A stretch of 13,300 nt of DNA. Source: an uncultured Bacilli bacterium (lineage in GTDB: Bacteria; Bacillota_I; Bacilli_A; RF39; UBA660). Each line of letters begins with the position of its first letter. Position 1 is the stretch's first letter. The translations under genes were made by a program, and so were the position numbers. The notes below the pieces were generated by a model. It saw only the letters and a program-made list of their open reading frames with translations. It ran no database searches and was not told the DNA's origin. The DNA lies in NCBI GenBank assembly GCA_947585885.1, contig CANPXI010000015.1, positions 1 through 13,300 of the forward strand, written 5' to 3'. Shown here piece by piece: positions 1 through 7,592 of this stretch.

Positions 1-67
1 TATTATAATAATTTTGCATTACTCTCAAATATGGTTTACCACAATTTTTAAAACAATCTAAATACAT
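1..67 (-). CDS. Partial ORF at window edge, possibly the N-terminus of an IS transposase
   Basis: An ATG at 67 opens a frame that runs off the left edge and encodes MYLDCFKNCGKPYLRVMQNY and two more residues. The pattern 'K-N-x-G-K-x-Y-L-R/S-V' close to the start resembles the beginning of IS1634/IS4-like DDE transposases, but 22 residues are too few to be sure. The frame has a good minus-strand promoter about 40 bp upstream but only a weak ribosome site (GGAT followed by GTGTGAT). The separate promoter and the noncoding leader of about 140 bp after pilD fit a mobile element inserted behind pilD. It could equally be an ordinary small gene. Confidence 0.4.
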   Translation of the reverse strand, partial: MYLDCFKNCGKPYLRVMQNYYN

Positions 68-103
68 TTTTATCACACATCCAAACTATATTATCATATA
101 TCT

Positions 104-131
104 ATTATAAGTATACAACATTTACTTTAAA
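104..131 (-). promoter_or_regulatory. Sigma-A promoter for the left-edge ORF
   Basis: On the minus strand a TTTAAA -35 (126-131), a 16-bp spacer and a perfect TATAAT -10 (104-109) precede the ATG at 67 by a short leader. Confidence 0.5.
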
Positions 132-207
132 AAGAAAAGCCTATTTTCAATAAAAAATAAACTTTTTTGATATTTTTATCTACGGAAGTCGGGTTATAAC
201 ACATTTT
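132..207. other. Noncoding DNA behind pilD, possible mobile-element end
   Basis: No gene is seen between the pilD stop and the left-edge promoter. Most of it is plain AT-rich DNA, but 181-196 (TACGGAAGTCGGGTTA) is clearly richer in G+C than its surroundings and lies just outside the pilD stop. If the left-edge ORF is a transposase, this would be the natural place for the terminal inverted repeat of the element. The matching repeat would lie outside the window, so this is inference only. Confidence 0.25.
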
Positions 208-960
208 TTATAATACACCTATTCCATTATATTTAAGTATATACATTATTATTGTTCCAATTAGTAAGAATGGTCCAAAGGGTACGATTCGTTCTTTATT
301 ATTTTTTAGAGTTATTAGGCTTGAAATAAGCGCTAGTGATGAAGATATTATTAGGCTAGTTATACCGTCTATTAGTCCTAGAGATAGTCCGATTACTAGC
401 ATTAGTTTTATATCTCCTCCACCTAGAGATTCACGTTTAAATATTTTGTCTCCTAAAAGTTTTACTAAGTATAAAAGTATAAGCATTATTAAGGCTGATG
501 CAATTAGTTCTAGTGTTTCTTTATATCCTAAATATATATAATTTATTATTACTAGTAAAAATGAACTTATGAAAATTACTCTGTCACTTATGTAGTAGTA
601 TTTAAAGTCAGATACTATTGTTACAGATAAAGCACTTATTAATACTAATGAAGTAAAAAATTCTTTTGATAAGCCAAAGTATATATATGAAGCCATGAAA
701 AGTATTCCTGTTAGAAGTTCGATTATAAAATACATTGGACTTATTTTTTTATGACAGTAAGCACATTTTCCTTTTAGGAATATATAGGAAAAAAGTGGTA
801 TGTTCATATACCACTTAAGTGATTTTTTACAATGTGGGCAGAAACTATTTGGTTTTACTATACTAATTTTATTTGGTATTCTATAACCTATGCAAGCAAA
901 GAAACTACCAAATATTATTCCAAATAAGAATACAAATATTGTTATTGTAATTTTGGTCAT
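208..960 (-). CDS. pilD: Prepilin peptidase (type IV leader peptidase, A24 family)
   Basis: Membrane aspartic protease that cuts the short leader from type IV prepilins or pseudopilins and often N-methylates the new N-terminus. At 250 residues it has the family's usual length. The N-terminal cytoplasmic loop carries the two zinc-binding CxxC pairs (Cys41/44 and Cys66/69). The two expected catalytic aspartates are Asp118 in SDFKYYYISD and Asp183 in GGGDIKLM, followed by the conserved PFGPFL stretch near residue 227. At least six hydrophobic segments are visible. The ATG at 960 follows an AAGGGGG ribosome site that overlaps the stop of the upstream pilC-like gene, so the two are co-transcribed and probably translationally coupled. 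All key residues are present, so it should be active. Its substrates are probably pilin-like proteins such as the one at 7947-8384. Confidence 0.93.
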   Translation of the reverse strand: MTKITITIFVFLFGIIFGSFFACIGYRIPNKISIVKPNSFCPHCKKSLKWYMNIPLFSYIFLKGKCAYCHKKISPMYFIIELLTGILFMASYIYFGLSKEFFTSLVLISALSVTIVSDFKYYYISDRVIFISSFLLVIINYIYLGYKETLELIASALIMLILLYLVKLLGDKIFKRESLGGGDIKLMLVIGLSLGLIDGITSLIISSSLALISSLITLKNNKERIVPFGPFLLIGTIIMYILKYNGIGVL

Positions 961-969
961 ATGTCCCCC

Positions 970-2796
970 TTATTGATTTAAGATTTCTGAACTTATTGAG
1001 TACATTGGTACTAATATTGATATCATTATACCACCAACTACTACTGCAAGTATTACCATTAGAAGTGGCTCGACTAAACTTTTTAATGTGTTTGCAAGAG
1101 CACGTTGTTCTCTTTGGTAATATTGACTTACTTTTTCTAGCATTTCACTTAGTTGACCAGTTCCTTCACCAGTAGTTATCATGTAGTATGCAAGAGGTGG
1201 AACAGCCCAGTTGTCTTTAAATGAAAGGCTTATTTTTTCTCCTCTTAGTAAGTTAGATATTGTATCATACATTATCATTTTATAGAATTCATTTGTTGTT
1301 ATTTTACTTAGGATATCTATACTATCAGTAAGTAATATGTTGTTTTTATTTAATACTGCAAATGTTTTTGCAAATAAATTCATTTCGTTATAAATTATTA
1401 GTTTACCTATTACTGGTGTATGCATATAGATGTATTGCATAAATGTTCTAAATGCTTTTACTTTTCTATAAAGTATCCTATAAAGTAATATTATTGCTAT
1501 TATAGAAGCTAATATTATCATTATGTTACTTCTTAAGAATTCAGATATTGTTATTAGTGTTAGAGTCATTCCATTCATTTCACTGTTAAGGCTTGCATAT
1601 ATTTTTTCAAATTGTGGTACTATGTAGACCATCATAAATGTTATTATTACTATTGCCATTACAAGTATTATAGATGGATAAGTAAGAGCAGTTATCATTT
1701 GTTTTCTTGTTACTTCTTTTTCTTCATAGTAGTTACTCATATCATCCAGTGTACTTTCTAGGTCACCTATTAGTTCTGCTGCTTTTATCATATTTATTAA
1801 TAATGGTGGGAACACATTACCTTGTTTTTTTAGTGATTCACTAAAAGATTCACCCATTGATAACTCATATACAACAGAATCGTATACTTTTTTGTATTTT
1901 TTTCTTTTATCTTGTTGAGATAAAATTTTAACTGCATCAGTAAGAGGTATACCACTTTTTAAGTAAGTAGAAAGTTGAGCTAGCCAGTAGATAAGGTCTT
2001 TGTTTCTCATTGGTTTATTTAGGTATCTTCCTTCACCATGAACTAAATTGATCCACCAGTTAGTTTTTATTTCATATACTTCGTAACCTTCATCTAATAA
2101 GTATGAGTGAACGTCTAGTTTAGATAAAGCTGCAAAGTAACCTTTTATTAATTTTCCTTCTATGTTTCTTGCTAAGTATTGGTAAGTTAGTTTCTTTTCA
2201 GTTCTTTCAGCATCTTTACCAAATTTATCTATTAGTAATACTTCAAGTTCTCTTTCTCTTTTATTTCTATAGTGTTTTACTAATGATAAGTTATTAAATT
2301 TATTTAGAAAATAGTCTTTTATTTTATTTGGAGTATGTCTAAAGAAATAAGAGAATCTATCAAAGAATAGTTTTGTCTTTTTAGCTATTAAGTCAAAGAA
2401 ATCACTAAATGATCTAACTATAAATATTGGAAAATCATAAAATGCAGTTTTTGCAGATATGTAAAAACCTTTATATATAGCTAAACCTAAATAATAAAAT
2501 TCTACTCCTACTGTTAAGATTATGTATTTATATATAAAGTTACCTATTATTTTTAATATTTTACCTATCCACTTACCAATAAAAATTATTGCATAAAAAA
2601 TATAACTTCCTAATGTCATTAAATTTGTTAGTAAAAAGTCTCCTATTTTAAATAGACCTATTCCTGCATAAGATAGTGTTTTATATATTTCTATTGATAT
2701 TTTAGTTATTACTTTTATTAATACTTTAAAGATTGTTTTAGTAATAGAAAGTATAGATGAAATTAAATTAGTAAAAAATTTTGTAATGTTTTTCAC
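970..2796 (-). CDS. pilC: Type II secretion/type IV pilus inner-membrane platform protein (GspF/PilC family) with a long N-terminal extension
   Basis: Polytopic platform protein on which the assembly ATPase acts to extrude pilins. The family part begins at residue 205 (YQYLARNIEGKLIKGYFAAL, the usual 'Y-x-A-R-x-x-x-G-K' opening). The two GspF repeats lie at about 268-395 and 470-600, with membrane helices near 371-393, 422-440 and 575-597 and the expected PP-L..M...GE..G..L motif in each repeat. Usual length is about 350-400 residues; this protein has 608. The extra residues 1-200 hold closely spaced hydrophobic and amphipathic helices rich in Ile, Lys and Phe, then a basic stretch. The start is GTG at 2796, six bases after a perfect AGGAGG. 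It forms an operon with pilD, nine bases downstream. The ATPase (GspE/PilB/ComGA) that normally precedes it is absent. Confidence 0.9.
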   Translation of the reverse strand: MKNITKFFTNLISSILSITKTIFKVLIKVITKISIEIYKTLSYAGIGLFKIGDFLLTNLMTLGSYIFYAIIFIGKWIGKILKIIGNFIYKYIILTVGVEFYYLGLAIYKGFYISAKTAFYDFPIFIVRSFSDFFDLIAKKTKLFFDRFSYFFRHTPNKIKDYFLNKFNNLSLVKHYRNKRERELEVLLIDKFGKDAERTEKKLTYQYLARNIEGKLIKGYFAALSKLDVHSYLLDEGYEVYEIKTNWWINLVHGEGRYLNKPMRNKDLIYWLAQLSTYLKSGIPLTDAVKILSQQDKRKKYKKVYDSVVYELSMGESFSESLKKQGNVFPPLLINMIKAAELIGDLESTLDDMSNYYEEKEVTRKQMITALTYPSIILVMAIVIITFMMVYIVPQFEKIYASLNSEMNGMTLTLITISEFLRSNIMIILASIIAIILLYRILYRKVKAFRTFMQYIYMHTPVIGKLIIYNEMNLFAKTFAVLNKNNILLTDSIDILSKITTNEFYKMIMYDTISNLLRGEKISLSFKDNWAVPPLAYYMITTGEGTGQLSEMLEKVSQYYQREQRALANTLKSLVEPLLMVILAVVVGGIMISILVPMYSISSEILNQ

Positions 2797-2827
2797 TTTA
2801 TACCTCCTCTTACTCTTATATATTACA

Positions 2828-2836
2828 AGTATAACA
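2828..2836 (-). promoter_or_regulatory. Extended -10 promoter for pilC-pilD
   Basis: In the 93-bp gap after mtaB the minus strand reads TGTTATACT, an extended -10 (TGn plus TATACT), with only a weak -35 (TTTTAA, 2851-2856, 17 bp away). It sits about 30 bp upstream of the pilC GTG and its AGGAGG site (2803-2808). No hairpin terminator for mtaB is seen in the gap, so read-through is possible. Confidence 0.45.
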
Positions 2837-2889
2837 CAAGTATTTTAATATTAAAAGACCTAAAAAAGTAAAATTTGTAAAGAAAAATA

Positions 2890-4155
2890 TTATTCATTTG
2901 AGAGAACAATATTTTCTTTTTCTAACTTAATTTTATATATTTCGTGTACTTTATAGTCGCCTTTTGTTTTAACCATTATGTAGTTAGCAGTGTGGCCATA
3001 AAAGTAACCATCCTTTTCTTCTTCTATTAGTACGTCTTGTGTTTTTCCATAAAATTTTTTATAAAAGTTTTCTTCTAAAGTGTTTGATAATTCTAAGAGT
3101 TCTTTTACTCTTTTCTTTTTTTCTATTCCATTTATTTTACCTTCCATTTTGCTTGCTACTGTTCCATATCTATCAGAGTATGGGAAAGTATGTACTTTTG
3201 TAAATGCTATTTTCTTTATAAAGTCTAAACTTTCTTTATGTTCTTCTTCTGTTTCAGTAGGAAAACCTACTATTACGTCTGTTGTTATGCTTACATCTTT
3301 TTTTAATTTTCTTATTTTTTCTATTCTTTCTTTAAAGAATTTTTTATCGTATTTTCTATTCATTTTTTTAAGTATTTCTTCACTACCTGATTGAAGTGGT
3401 ATATGTAAGTGAGGTACTAGAATATCACTTTTACTAAATATTTCTAGTACACGGTCATTTAGTTCATTTATTTCTATACTAGATATTCTAAGTCTAATTA
3501 AGTTAGGTATTTTTATTATTTCTTCTAGTAAACTAGCAAAGTCACAACCATCACTCATATATGCTCCTGTGTGTATTCCAGTTAGGACTATTTCTTTATA
3601 GCCATTATTTACAAGTTCAGTTATTTCTTCTATTACTTTATCTTTGTTTTTACTTCTAACTCTTCCTCTTACGTAAGGTATTATACAGTAAGTGCAAAAG
3701 TTATTACATCCGTCTTCTATTTTTACAAATGCACGTGTTTTGTTATGAAAAGATTCTATTTTCATATCTTCAAATTCTATTTCGTTAATGTTTCCGAAGT
3801 CTTTTATTTGTTTTTTATTTTTTATGTAGTCTTCTAGGTATTCTATTATATGGCTTTTGCCCATGTTACCTAGAAATATATCTGCATCTATTTCATCAAG
3901 TAACCCTTTTTGAAAAGCATTTTCTACGTAGCAACCACAGACTATTATTATGCTTCTTGGGTTTTCTTTTCTTACTTTATTTATTGTTTGTCTACTTTTT
4001 CTATCACTCATATTTGTTACAGTACATGTATTTATTACATATATATCTGCATTTTCAGATGCAAAAATATAACCTTTTTTTATAAAAAGGCTATAAATTA
4101 GTTCACTTTCATAACTGTTTACTTTGCATCCTAGTGTTTTTATATTAAATGTCAT
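2890..4155 (-). CDS. mtaB: tRNA (N6-L-threonylcarbamoyladenosine(37)-C2)-methylthiotransferase MtaB
   Basis: Radical-SAM enzyme that adds a methylthio group to t6A37, giving ms2t6A in tRNAs that read ANN codons and stabilising codon-anticodon pairing. It has 421 residues, the usual length. The N-terminal methylthiotransferase domain shows the three Cys that hold the auxiliary iron-sulfur cluster: Cys10 (LGCKVNS), Cys44 (NTCTVT) and Cys75 (CGCYVE). The radical-SAM cluster motif is Cys150-x3-Cys154-x2-Cys157 (DGCNNFCTYCIIPYVRG). The last 60 or so residues match a TRAM RNA-binding domain. The opening TLGCKVNSYES is typical of the MtaB rather than the MiaB branch. Its ATG overlaps the TGA of the upstream gene (ATGA), so it is translationally coupled. 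In Bacilli this gene usually follows rsmE (yqeU-yqeV); here one extra gene lies between them. Confidence 0.95.
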   Translation of the reverse strand: MTFNIKTLGCKVNSYESELIYSLFIKKGYIFASENADIYVINTCTVTNMSDRKSRQTINKVRKENPRSIIIVCGCYVENAFQKGLLDEIDADIFLGNMGKSHIIEYLEDYIKNKKQIKDFGNINEIEFEDMKIESFHNKTRAFVKIEDGCNNFCTYCIIPYVRGRVRSKNKDKVIEEITELVNNGYKEIVLTGIHTGAYMSDGCDFASLLEEIIKIPNLIRLRISSIEINELNDRVLEIFSKSDILVPHLHIPLQSGSEEILKKMNRKYDKKFFKERIEKIRKLKKDVSITTDVIVGFPTETEEEHKESLDFIKKIAFTKVHTFPYSDRYGTVASKMEGKINGIEKKKRVKELLELSNTLEENFYKKFYGKTQDVLIEEEKDGYFYGHTANYIMVKTKGDYKVHEIYKIKLEKENIVLSNE

Positions 4156-4976
4156 AACGCTCTTCTAAACTCCTTTAATGCTTCTAAAAAGGCCTCTTCT
4201 TTATAATAAGGTAATTCATTTGTTTCGCTTGGTGTTTCTAGTGTTTCTGTATCTACTTTACCTATATGTATTCCACCAATGTTTTCTACTTTTTCATAAC
4301 TTACTTTATTATTAGCTGCTCTTTTTAGAAGTTCTTCATAACTTATTATAGCTTTCTTTTCTTGTTCTTCTTCATATTGTTTTATTGTTTCTTCGTGAGT
4401 AGTGTATTCTCCCCTTTGTTTCATATCATTAAGTCTATTATCTAGTTCACTTGCTGATATTATTGCAAGTTCTTCTTGTTCGTCTTCATAAGACTTAATG
4501 TCTTCTAATTTATTCTCTATTTCTTTTACTTCATCATTTGCTATTTTAAAATCAAATGATTTTTGTTCTATTTTTGGTTTTTTAAATTCTATAGTATTAA
4601 TTTTTATTTGATCTTCTTCTGTTTCAGATGAAGTTGTTTCTTCTTCATCATTTTCTTCTTTTTCTTCTTGTTGTTCTTCAGGTATATTAAATGTAGGAGC
4701 ACTACTTTCTTTTTCTATTTCTTTTGGTTCTTCTTTTACAGGTTCCTCTTTAGGTGTTTCTGTTTTTACCTCAAGTGACTCTTTTTTCTGTCTTAATATT
4801 TCTTGATAATCAAAGTCATCTATATCGTCATCGTCTTTTTTTCTTGTATCCGTTATTTGTAGTCTTACTAAGTAAATTATTACACCTACTATTATAATCA
4901 TCATTATTACTAAGAAGATTAAGAAGAAATCTCCTTTAGCTAGTAAATTAATAAAATTATTAATACTTTTTTCCAT
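4152..4976 (-). CDS. Acidic single-pass membrane protein with a duplicated short motif, function unknown
   Basis: I do not recognise a family. The 274-residue protein has one membrane helix (residues 17-38) followed by Arg and Lys, so the remaining 235 residues should face the cytoplasm. This tail is very acidic and low in complexity: an Asp-rich stretch after the membrane, then Glu/Pro/Lys-rich sequence to about residue 125, then predicted helices. Two copies of a 19-residue motif, 'YExEQExxAIISxxELxxR', lie at 163-181 and 201-219. The C-terminus EAFLEALKEFRRAL looks like an amphipathic helix. The layout of membrane anchor, charged linker and short motifs resembles membrane-tethered adaptors such as ZipA, but no homology is claimed. 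It starts at ATG 4976, with GGGTGAT overlapping the rsmE stop, and overlaps mtaB by four bases, so it sits in a tight rsmE-x-mtaB operon. Confidence 0.85.
   Translation of the reverse strand: MEKSINNFINLLAKGDFFLIFLVIMMIIIVGVIIYLVRLQITDTRKKDDDDIDDFDYQEILRQKKESLEVKTETPKEEPVKEEPKEIEKESSAPTFNIPEEQQEEKEENDEEETTSSETEEDQIKINTIEFKKPKIEQKSFDFKIANDEVKEIENKLEDIKSYEDEQEELAIISASELDNRLNDMKQRGEYTTHEETIKQYEEEQEKKAIISYEELLKRAANNKVSYEKVENIGGIHIGKVDTETLETPSETNELPYYKEEAFLEALKEFRRAL
4320..4490 (-). repeat. Duplicated 19-codon motif in the acidic membrane protein gene
   Basis: The two copies encode YEDEQEELAIISASELDNR (4434-4490) and YEEEQEKKAIISYEELLKR (4320-4376), separated by 19 residues. Twelve of 19 positions are identical, and AIIS is kept in both. 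Confidence 0.8.
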
Positions 4977-4982
4977 TTATAA

Positions 4983-5687
4983 TCACCCATTTACATAATT
5001 TATTATAGAACATACATTTATTATTACTGTTTCAGTTCTTAAAACATTTTTACCAAGTGAGGTCTTTATAAAACCTAACTCAGATAAGTACTTTTCTTCT
5101 TTTTTGTCTATACCACCCTCAGGACCAAATACTAATGATATTCTATCATAATAATTCTCAGTGTTTAATACTTCTTTAATGCTTTTTACATTTTCTTTGT
5201 CAAGAGAACACATTATGTTTACACCATCAATTAATTTTATATCTTCTATATTTATTATGTTCTTTACTTTAGGAATTATTAGTCTTCTACTTTGTTCACT
5301 AGCTTCTTTTGCTATTTTATTCCATCTTTCTAGTTTTTTGTTTTCTTTTTCTTTTGGTATTTTAAATTTGGAATGTGTAAAGTTTACTGGAATAAATTCA
5401 CTTACTCCCATTTCTGTTCCTTTTTCGATTATAAAACTCATTTTTTCTTCTTGTAAAACTGGTATGTATGCTAGTACATAGGTACTCTCTGTATTTTCTT
5501 TATATATACTTTTTATTGTTGCAGTTTTATAGTCGTTATTTAATGAACATAGATAACTTATTTCATTATAGGTAATTATTAAATCATCATTTGGTTTTAT
5601 TTTCATTACATTTTTTATATGATGAATGTCATAATCATTTATAAATAATATATTACCATCTTTTTTATTACTAAAATATTGTTGCAT
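4983..5687 (-). CDS. rsmE: 16S rRNA (uracil(1498)-N(3))-methyltransferase RsmE
   Basis: SPOUT-family methyltransferase that makes m3U1498 in helix 44 of 16S rRNA, close to the decoding site, using S-adenosylmethionine. At 234 residues it is of normal to slightly short length. The N-terminal PUA-like RNA-binding part (about 1-70) begins MQQYF and has the HHIKNVMK segment. The SPOUT part shows EKGTEMGVSEFIP (88-100), EASEQSRR (128-135), FGPEGG (187-192) and LGKNVLRTET (211-220), which form the knotted SAM site. The start at 5687 is firm because RsmE proteins begin M-x-R/Q-Y-F. No Shine-Dalgarno sequence precedes it; instead an extended -10 box lies six bases upstream (see the promoter entry). 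It heads the rsmE-x-mtaB operon and starts 25 bases after the asnB stop. Confidence 0.95.
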   Translation of the reverse strand: MQQYFSNKKDGNILFINDYDIHHIKNVMKIKPNDDLIITYNEISYLCSLNNDYKTATIKSIYKENTESTYVLAYIPVLQEEKMSFIIEKGTEMGVSEFIPVNFTHSKFKIPKEKENKKLERWNKIAKEASEQSRRLIIPKVKNIINIEDIKLIDGVNIMCSLDKENVKSIKEVLNTENYYDRISLVFGPEGGIDKKEEKYLSELGFIKTSLGKNVLRTETVIINVCSIINYVNG

Positions 5688-5693
5688 AAATAA

Positions 5694-5722
5694 ATTATAT
5701 CATAGTTTTATATTATTCTCCA
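5694..5722 (-). promoter_or_regulatory. Promoter placed for a leaderless rsmE mRNA
   Basis: The minus strand has TGATATAAT (5694-5702), a perfect extended -10, and TGGAGA (5717-5722, four of six bases) at 17-bp spacing as a -35. Only six bases separate the -10 from the rsmE ATG, so a transcript starting seven bases after the -10 would begin with the A of AUG. The short gap between asnB and rsmE contains no purine-rich ribosome site, which agrees with leaderless initiation. Confidence 0.55.
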
Positions 5723-7293
5723 CTTTTTCCGTAGTTTTTAAGGACTCTTGCTGATGGGTCAGATACGTCACAGTTTTCCCAGTTTTTGTTTGGCATCCAG
5801 TAGTCTACTATCAAATTAGACATGTTTTTATAGAAAGATTCAAATATTTCTCTATATAAAAGTGATTCTTTTGTAAATGGGGATGGGTTTTTATATAGTT
5901 TTATTTTTTCATTATATTCTTTATCTGTGTAGAACTTTCTTGCATATTCTTTTAAGTCATCTACCATTGAGTGGCCTACTGCATCAGAGAAAGCTGCTTT
6001 TTCTCTATAAAGAATATTTTCTGGTAAGAAGTCTTTTTTAAAAGCTTTTCTTAGCAAGTATTTACCCATGTTATATTTATTCATTTTTAGTTCTGGGTCT
6101 ATACTTAGGACGTATTTTACAAATTCTATATCGGCAAATGGGACTCTTGCTTCTAGGGAACACGCGGCTAAGCATCTATCTGCTCTTAGGACGTCATACA
6201 TGTAAAGTTCTCTTACTCTTTTTTCACTTTCTTTTTGAAATTCTTCACTGTTTGGTGCAAAGTCAGTATATTTATAACCAAAAAGTTCGTCACTTACTTC
6301 TCCAGTTAGTAATACTTTTATGTCAGTGTTTTCATGAATGTATTTACAAAGTAAGTACATACCCATAGAAGCACGTATTGTAGTTATATCATATGTTTCT
6401 AGTACTCTTATTACTTCTTTTAAGTTTTCTAATACTTCTTTTTTTGTCATTATTACTTCAGTATGGTTACTACCTATGAAGTCGGAAACTTCTTTTGCAT
6501 ATTTTAAGTCTATTGCATCTTTATCCATTCCTATACTAAATGTTTTTATTTTCTTTTTTAGTATTTTAGAAGCAATACTACAAACTAGGCTTGAGTCTAG
6601 TCCTCCACTTAATAAGAAACCAACTTCTGCATCACTATCAAGTCTTTTTTCTACTGCATTTATTAGAAGTTTCCTTATGTTTTTTGTTATTACTTCAAGT
6701 GAGTCAGTTTTATACTTTTCTCTTTTTGTTATGTCATTATATGTATAAAACTTACCATTTTTATAATATGTTCCAATTGAAAATGGTTTTATGTTTTCAC
6801 ATATATCTATTAATGCTTTTGCTTCAGATGCAAAACATATTTTATTATTTTTTGTGTATCCATAAAACATTGGCCTTATACCTATTGGATCTCTCCCGGC
6901 TAATATTTCATCTGTTTTCTTGTTATATATTACACAAGAAAATTCACTATCCAACTTATTAAATATGTTTTCTTTTTCTTTTTTTAATAATGGAATTAAT
7001 ATTTCACAGTCACTACCACTAATAAATTTTGTGCCTTCTTTTATAAGGCTTTCTTTTATTTTTCTAAAACCGTATATTTCACCATTACAAACTGAAATGT
7101 ATTCGTCACTTACAAATGGTTGCATACCAGTTTTATCTAAGTCCATTATGGATAACCTATTAAAACCTATATAAGCATTTTCACTTTCTATAGTGTTTGT
7201 CATGTCTGGTCCACGGTGTTTTATTTTTTCTAACCCTTTCTCAAATTCTTTTTTTGTTATTTTTTTGTCTGTGCATACAAAGAAACCGCACAT
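5713..7293 (-). CDS. asnB: Asparagine synthetase, glutamine-hydrolysing (class II amidotransferase)
   Basis: Makes asparagine from aspartate, glutamine and ATP. The start is ATG 7293 (526 residues), not the upstream in-frame codon at 7311: Met-Cys-Gly puts the nucleophile Cys right after the initiator, as the family requires, and AAAGGAGT lies seven bases upstream. The glutaminase domain shows CGFF (2-5), HRGPD, NRLSIMD, CNGEIY (69-74) and GSDCE. The synthetase domain has the PP-loop SGGLDSS (229-235), GEVSDELFGY (about 332-341) and SLEARVPFAD, which contact ATP and aspartate. The C-terminus ends with the family's W-x-x-x-x-DPSAR stretch. All catalytic motifs are intact. Expression should be controlled by tRNA-Asn charging through the T-box leader directly upstream. 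rsmE follows after 25 bases without a visible terminator. Confidence 0.96.
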   Translation of the reverse strand: MCGFFVCTDKKITKKEFEKGLEKIKHRGPDMTNTIESENAYIGFNRLSIMDLDKTGMQPFVSDEYISVCNGEIYGFRKIKESLIKEGTKFISGSDCEILIPLLKKEKENIFNKLDSEFSCVIYNKKTDEILAGRDPIGIRPMFYGYTKNNKICFASEAKALIDICENIKPFSIGTYYKNGKFYTYNDITKREKYKTDSLEVITKNIRKLLINAVEKRLDSDAEVGFLLSGGLDSSLVCSIASKILKKKIKTFSIGMDKDAIDLKYAKEVSDFIGSNHTEVIMTKKEVLENLKEVIRVLETYDITTIRASMGMYLLCKYIHENTDIKVLLTGEVSDELFGYKYTDFAPNSEEFQKESEKRVRELYMYDVLRADRCLAACSLEARVPFADIEFVKYVLSIDPELKMNKYNMGKYLLRKAFKKDFLPENILYREKAAFSDAVGHSMVDDLKEYARKFYTDKEYNEKIKLYKNPSPFTKESLLYREIFESFYKNMSNLIVDYWMPNKNWENCDVSDPSARVLKNYGKSGE

Positions 7294-7310
7294 AATTGTC
7301 ACTCCTTTCA

Positions 7311-7355
7311 AAAAATAAAAAACAGTATAAGTCCCAAATTGGGACGAACACTGTT
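7311..7355 (-). terminator. T-box-controlled intrinsic terminator of asnB
   Basis: On the minus strand AACAGT (7350-7355) pairs with ACTGTT (7321-7326), and between them GTCCCAA pairs with TTGGGAC. The stem is followed by TTTT and TTTTT runs (7311-7320). Uncharged tRNA-Asn bound to the leader would favour the alternative antiterminator built from the T-box sequence just upstream. The asnB ribosome site begins right after the U tract. Confidence 0.85.
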
Positions 7356-7586
7356 AAGTCCGCGGTACCACCCATTTTATTATAAATTATTTTTTATTTA
7401 TAATCACTTTTTCGATTCTAACAAATCTAGTTATTTTTAACGGATAACCGCCCGGCACAGTCTACTACTATTTCGGTGTGCAACTCCAAGGTGTTCTTTC
7501 GTCTAAATATTTTTGTTAGGCTTTCACCAATTCCTAATTCGCTTTAAAAATATTTTAGAGTACTTTTCCTCTTCTTTGTTTTTATG
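7356..7586 (-). promoter_or_regulatory. T-box leader (tRNA-Asn-sensing riboswitch) upstream of asnB
   Basis: The minus strand carries the conserved T-box core GGGTGGTACCGCGGAC (7358-7373), whose UGG (7368-7370) pairs with the CCA end of uncharged tRNA. The Stem I side shows an AGTA loop near the 5' end, an apical GGTGAAAGCC segment and the usual specifier context GAAAGAACACCTTGGAGT, which puts AAC (7493-7495), an asparagine codon, in the specifier loop. The perfect pairing AAATATTTTT/AAAAATATTT forms the shaft of Stem I. Codon and downstream gene agree, so low tRNA-Asn charging should switch asnB on. The exact 3' edge with the terminator is nominal, because antiterminator and terminator share bases. 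Confidence 0.93.
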
Positions 7587-7592
7587 TATATA

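Noticed and set aside
3080..5481. Plus-strand open frames over mtaB and rsmE
   Set aside because: Antisense shadows with no ribosome sites; the minus-strand genes are fully supported by family motifs.
6138..7174. Several plus-strand open frames across asnB
   Set aside because: They are antisense to a complete, motif-rich asnB, lack ribosome sites and encode Leu/Phe/Tyr-rich sequence typical of reversed AT-rich codons.
7294..7311. Upstream start codon for asnB adding six residues before MCGFF
   Set aside because: The nucleophile Cys must follow the initiator Met, and the upstream codons overlap the ribosome site.
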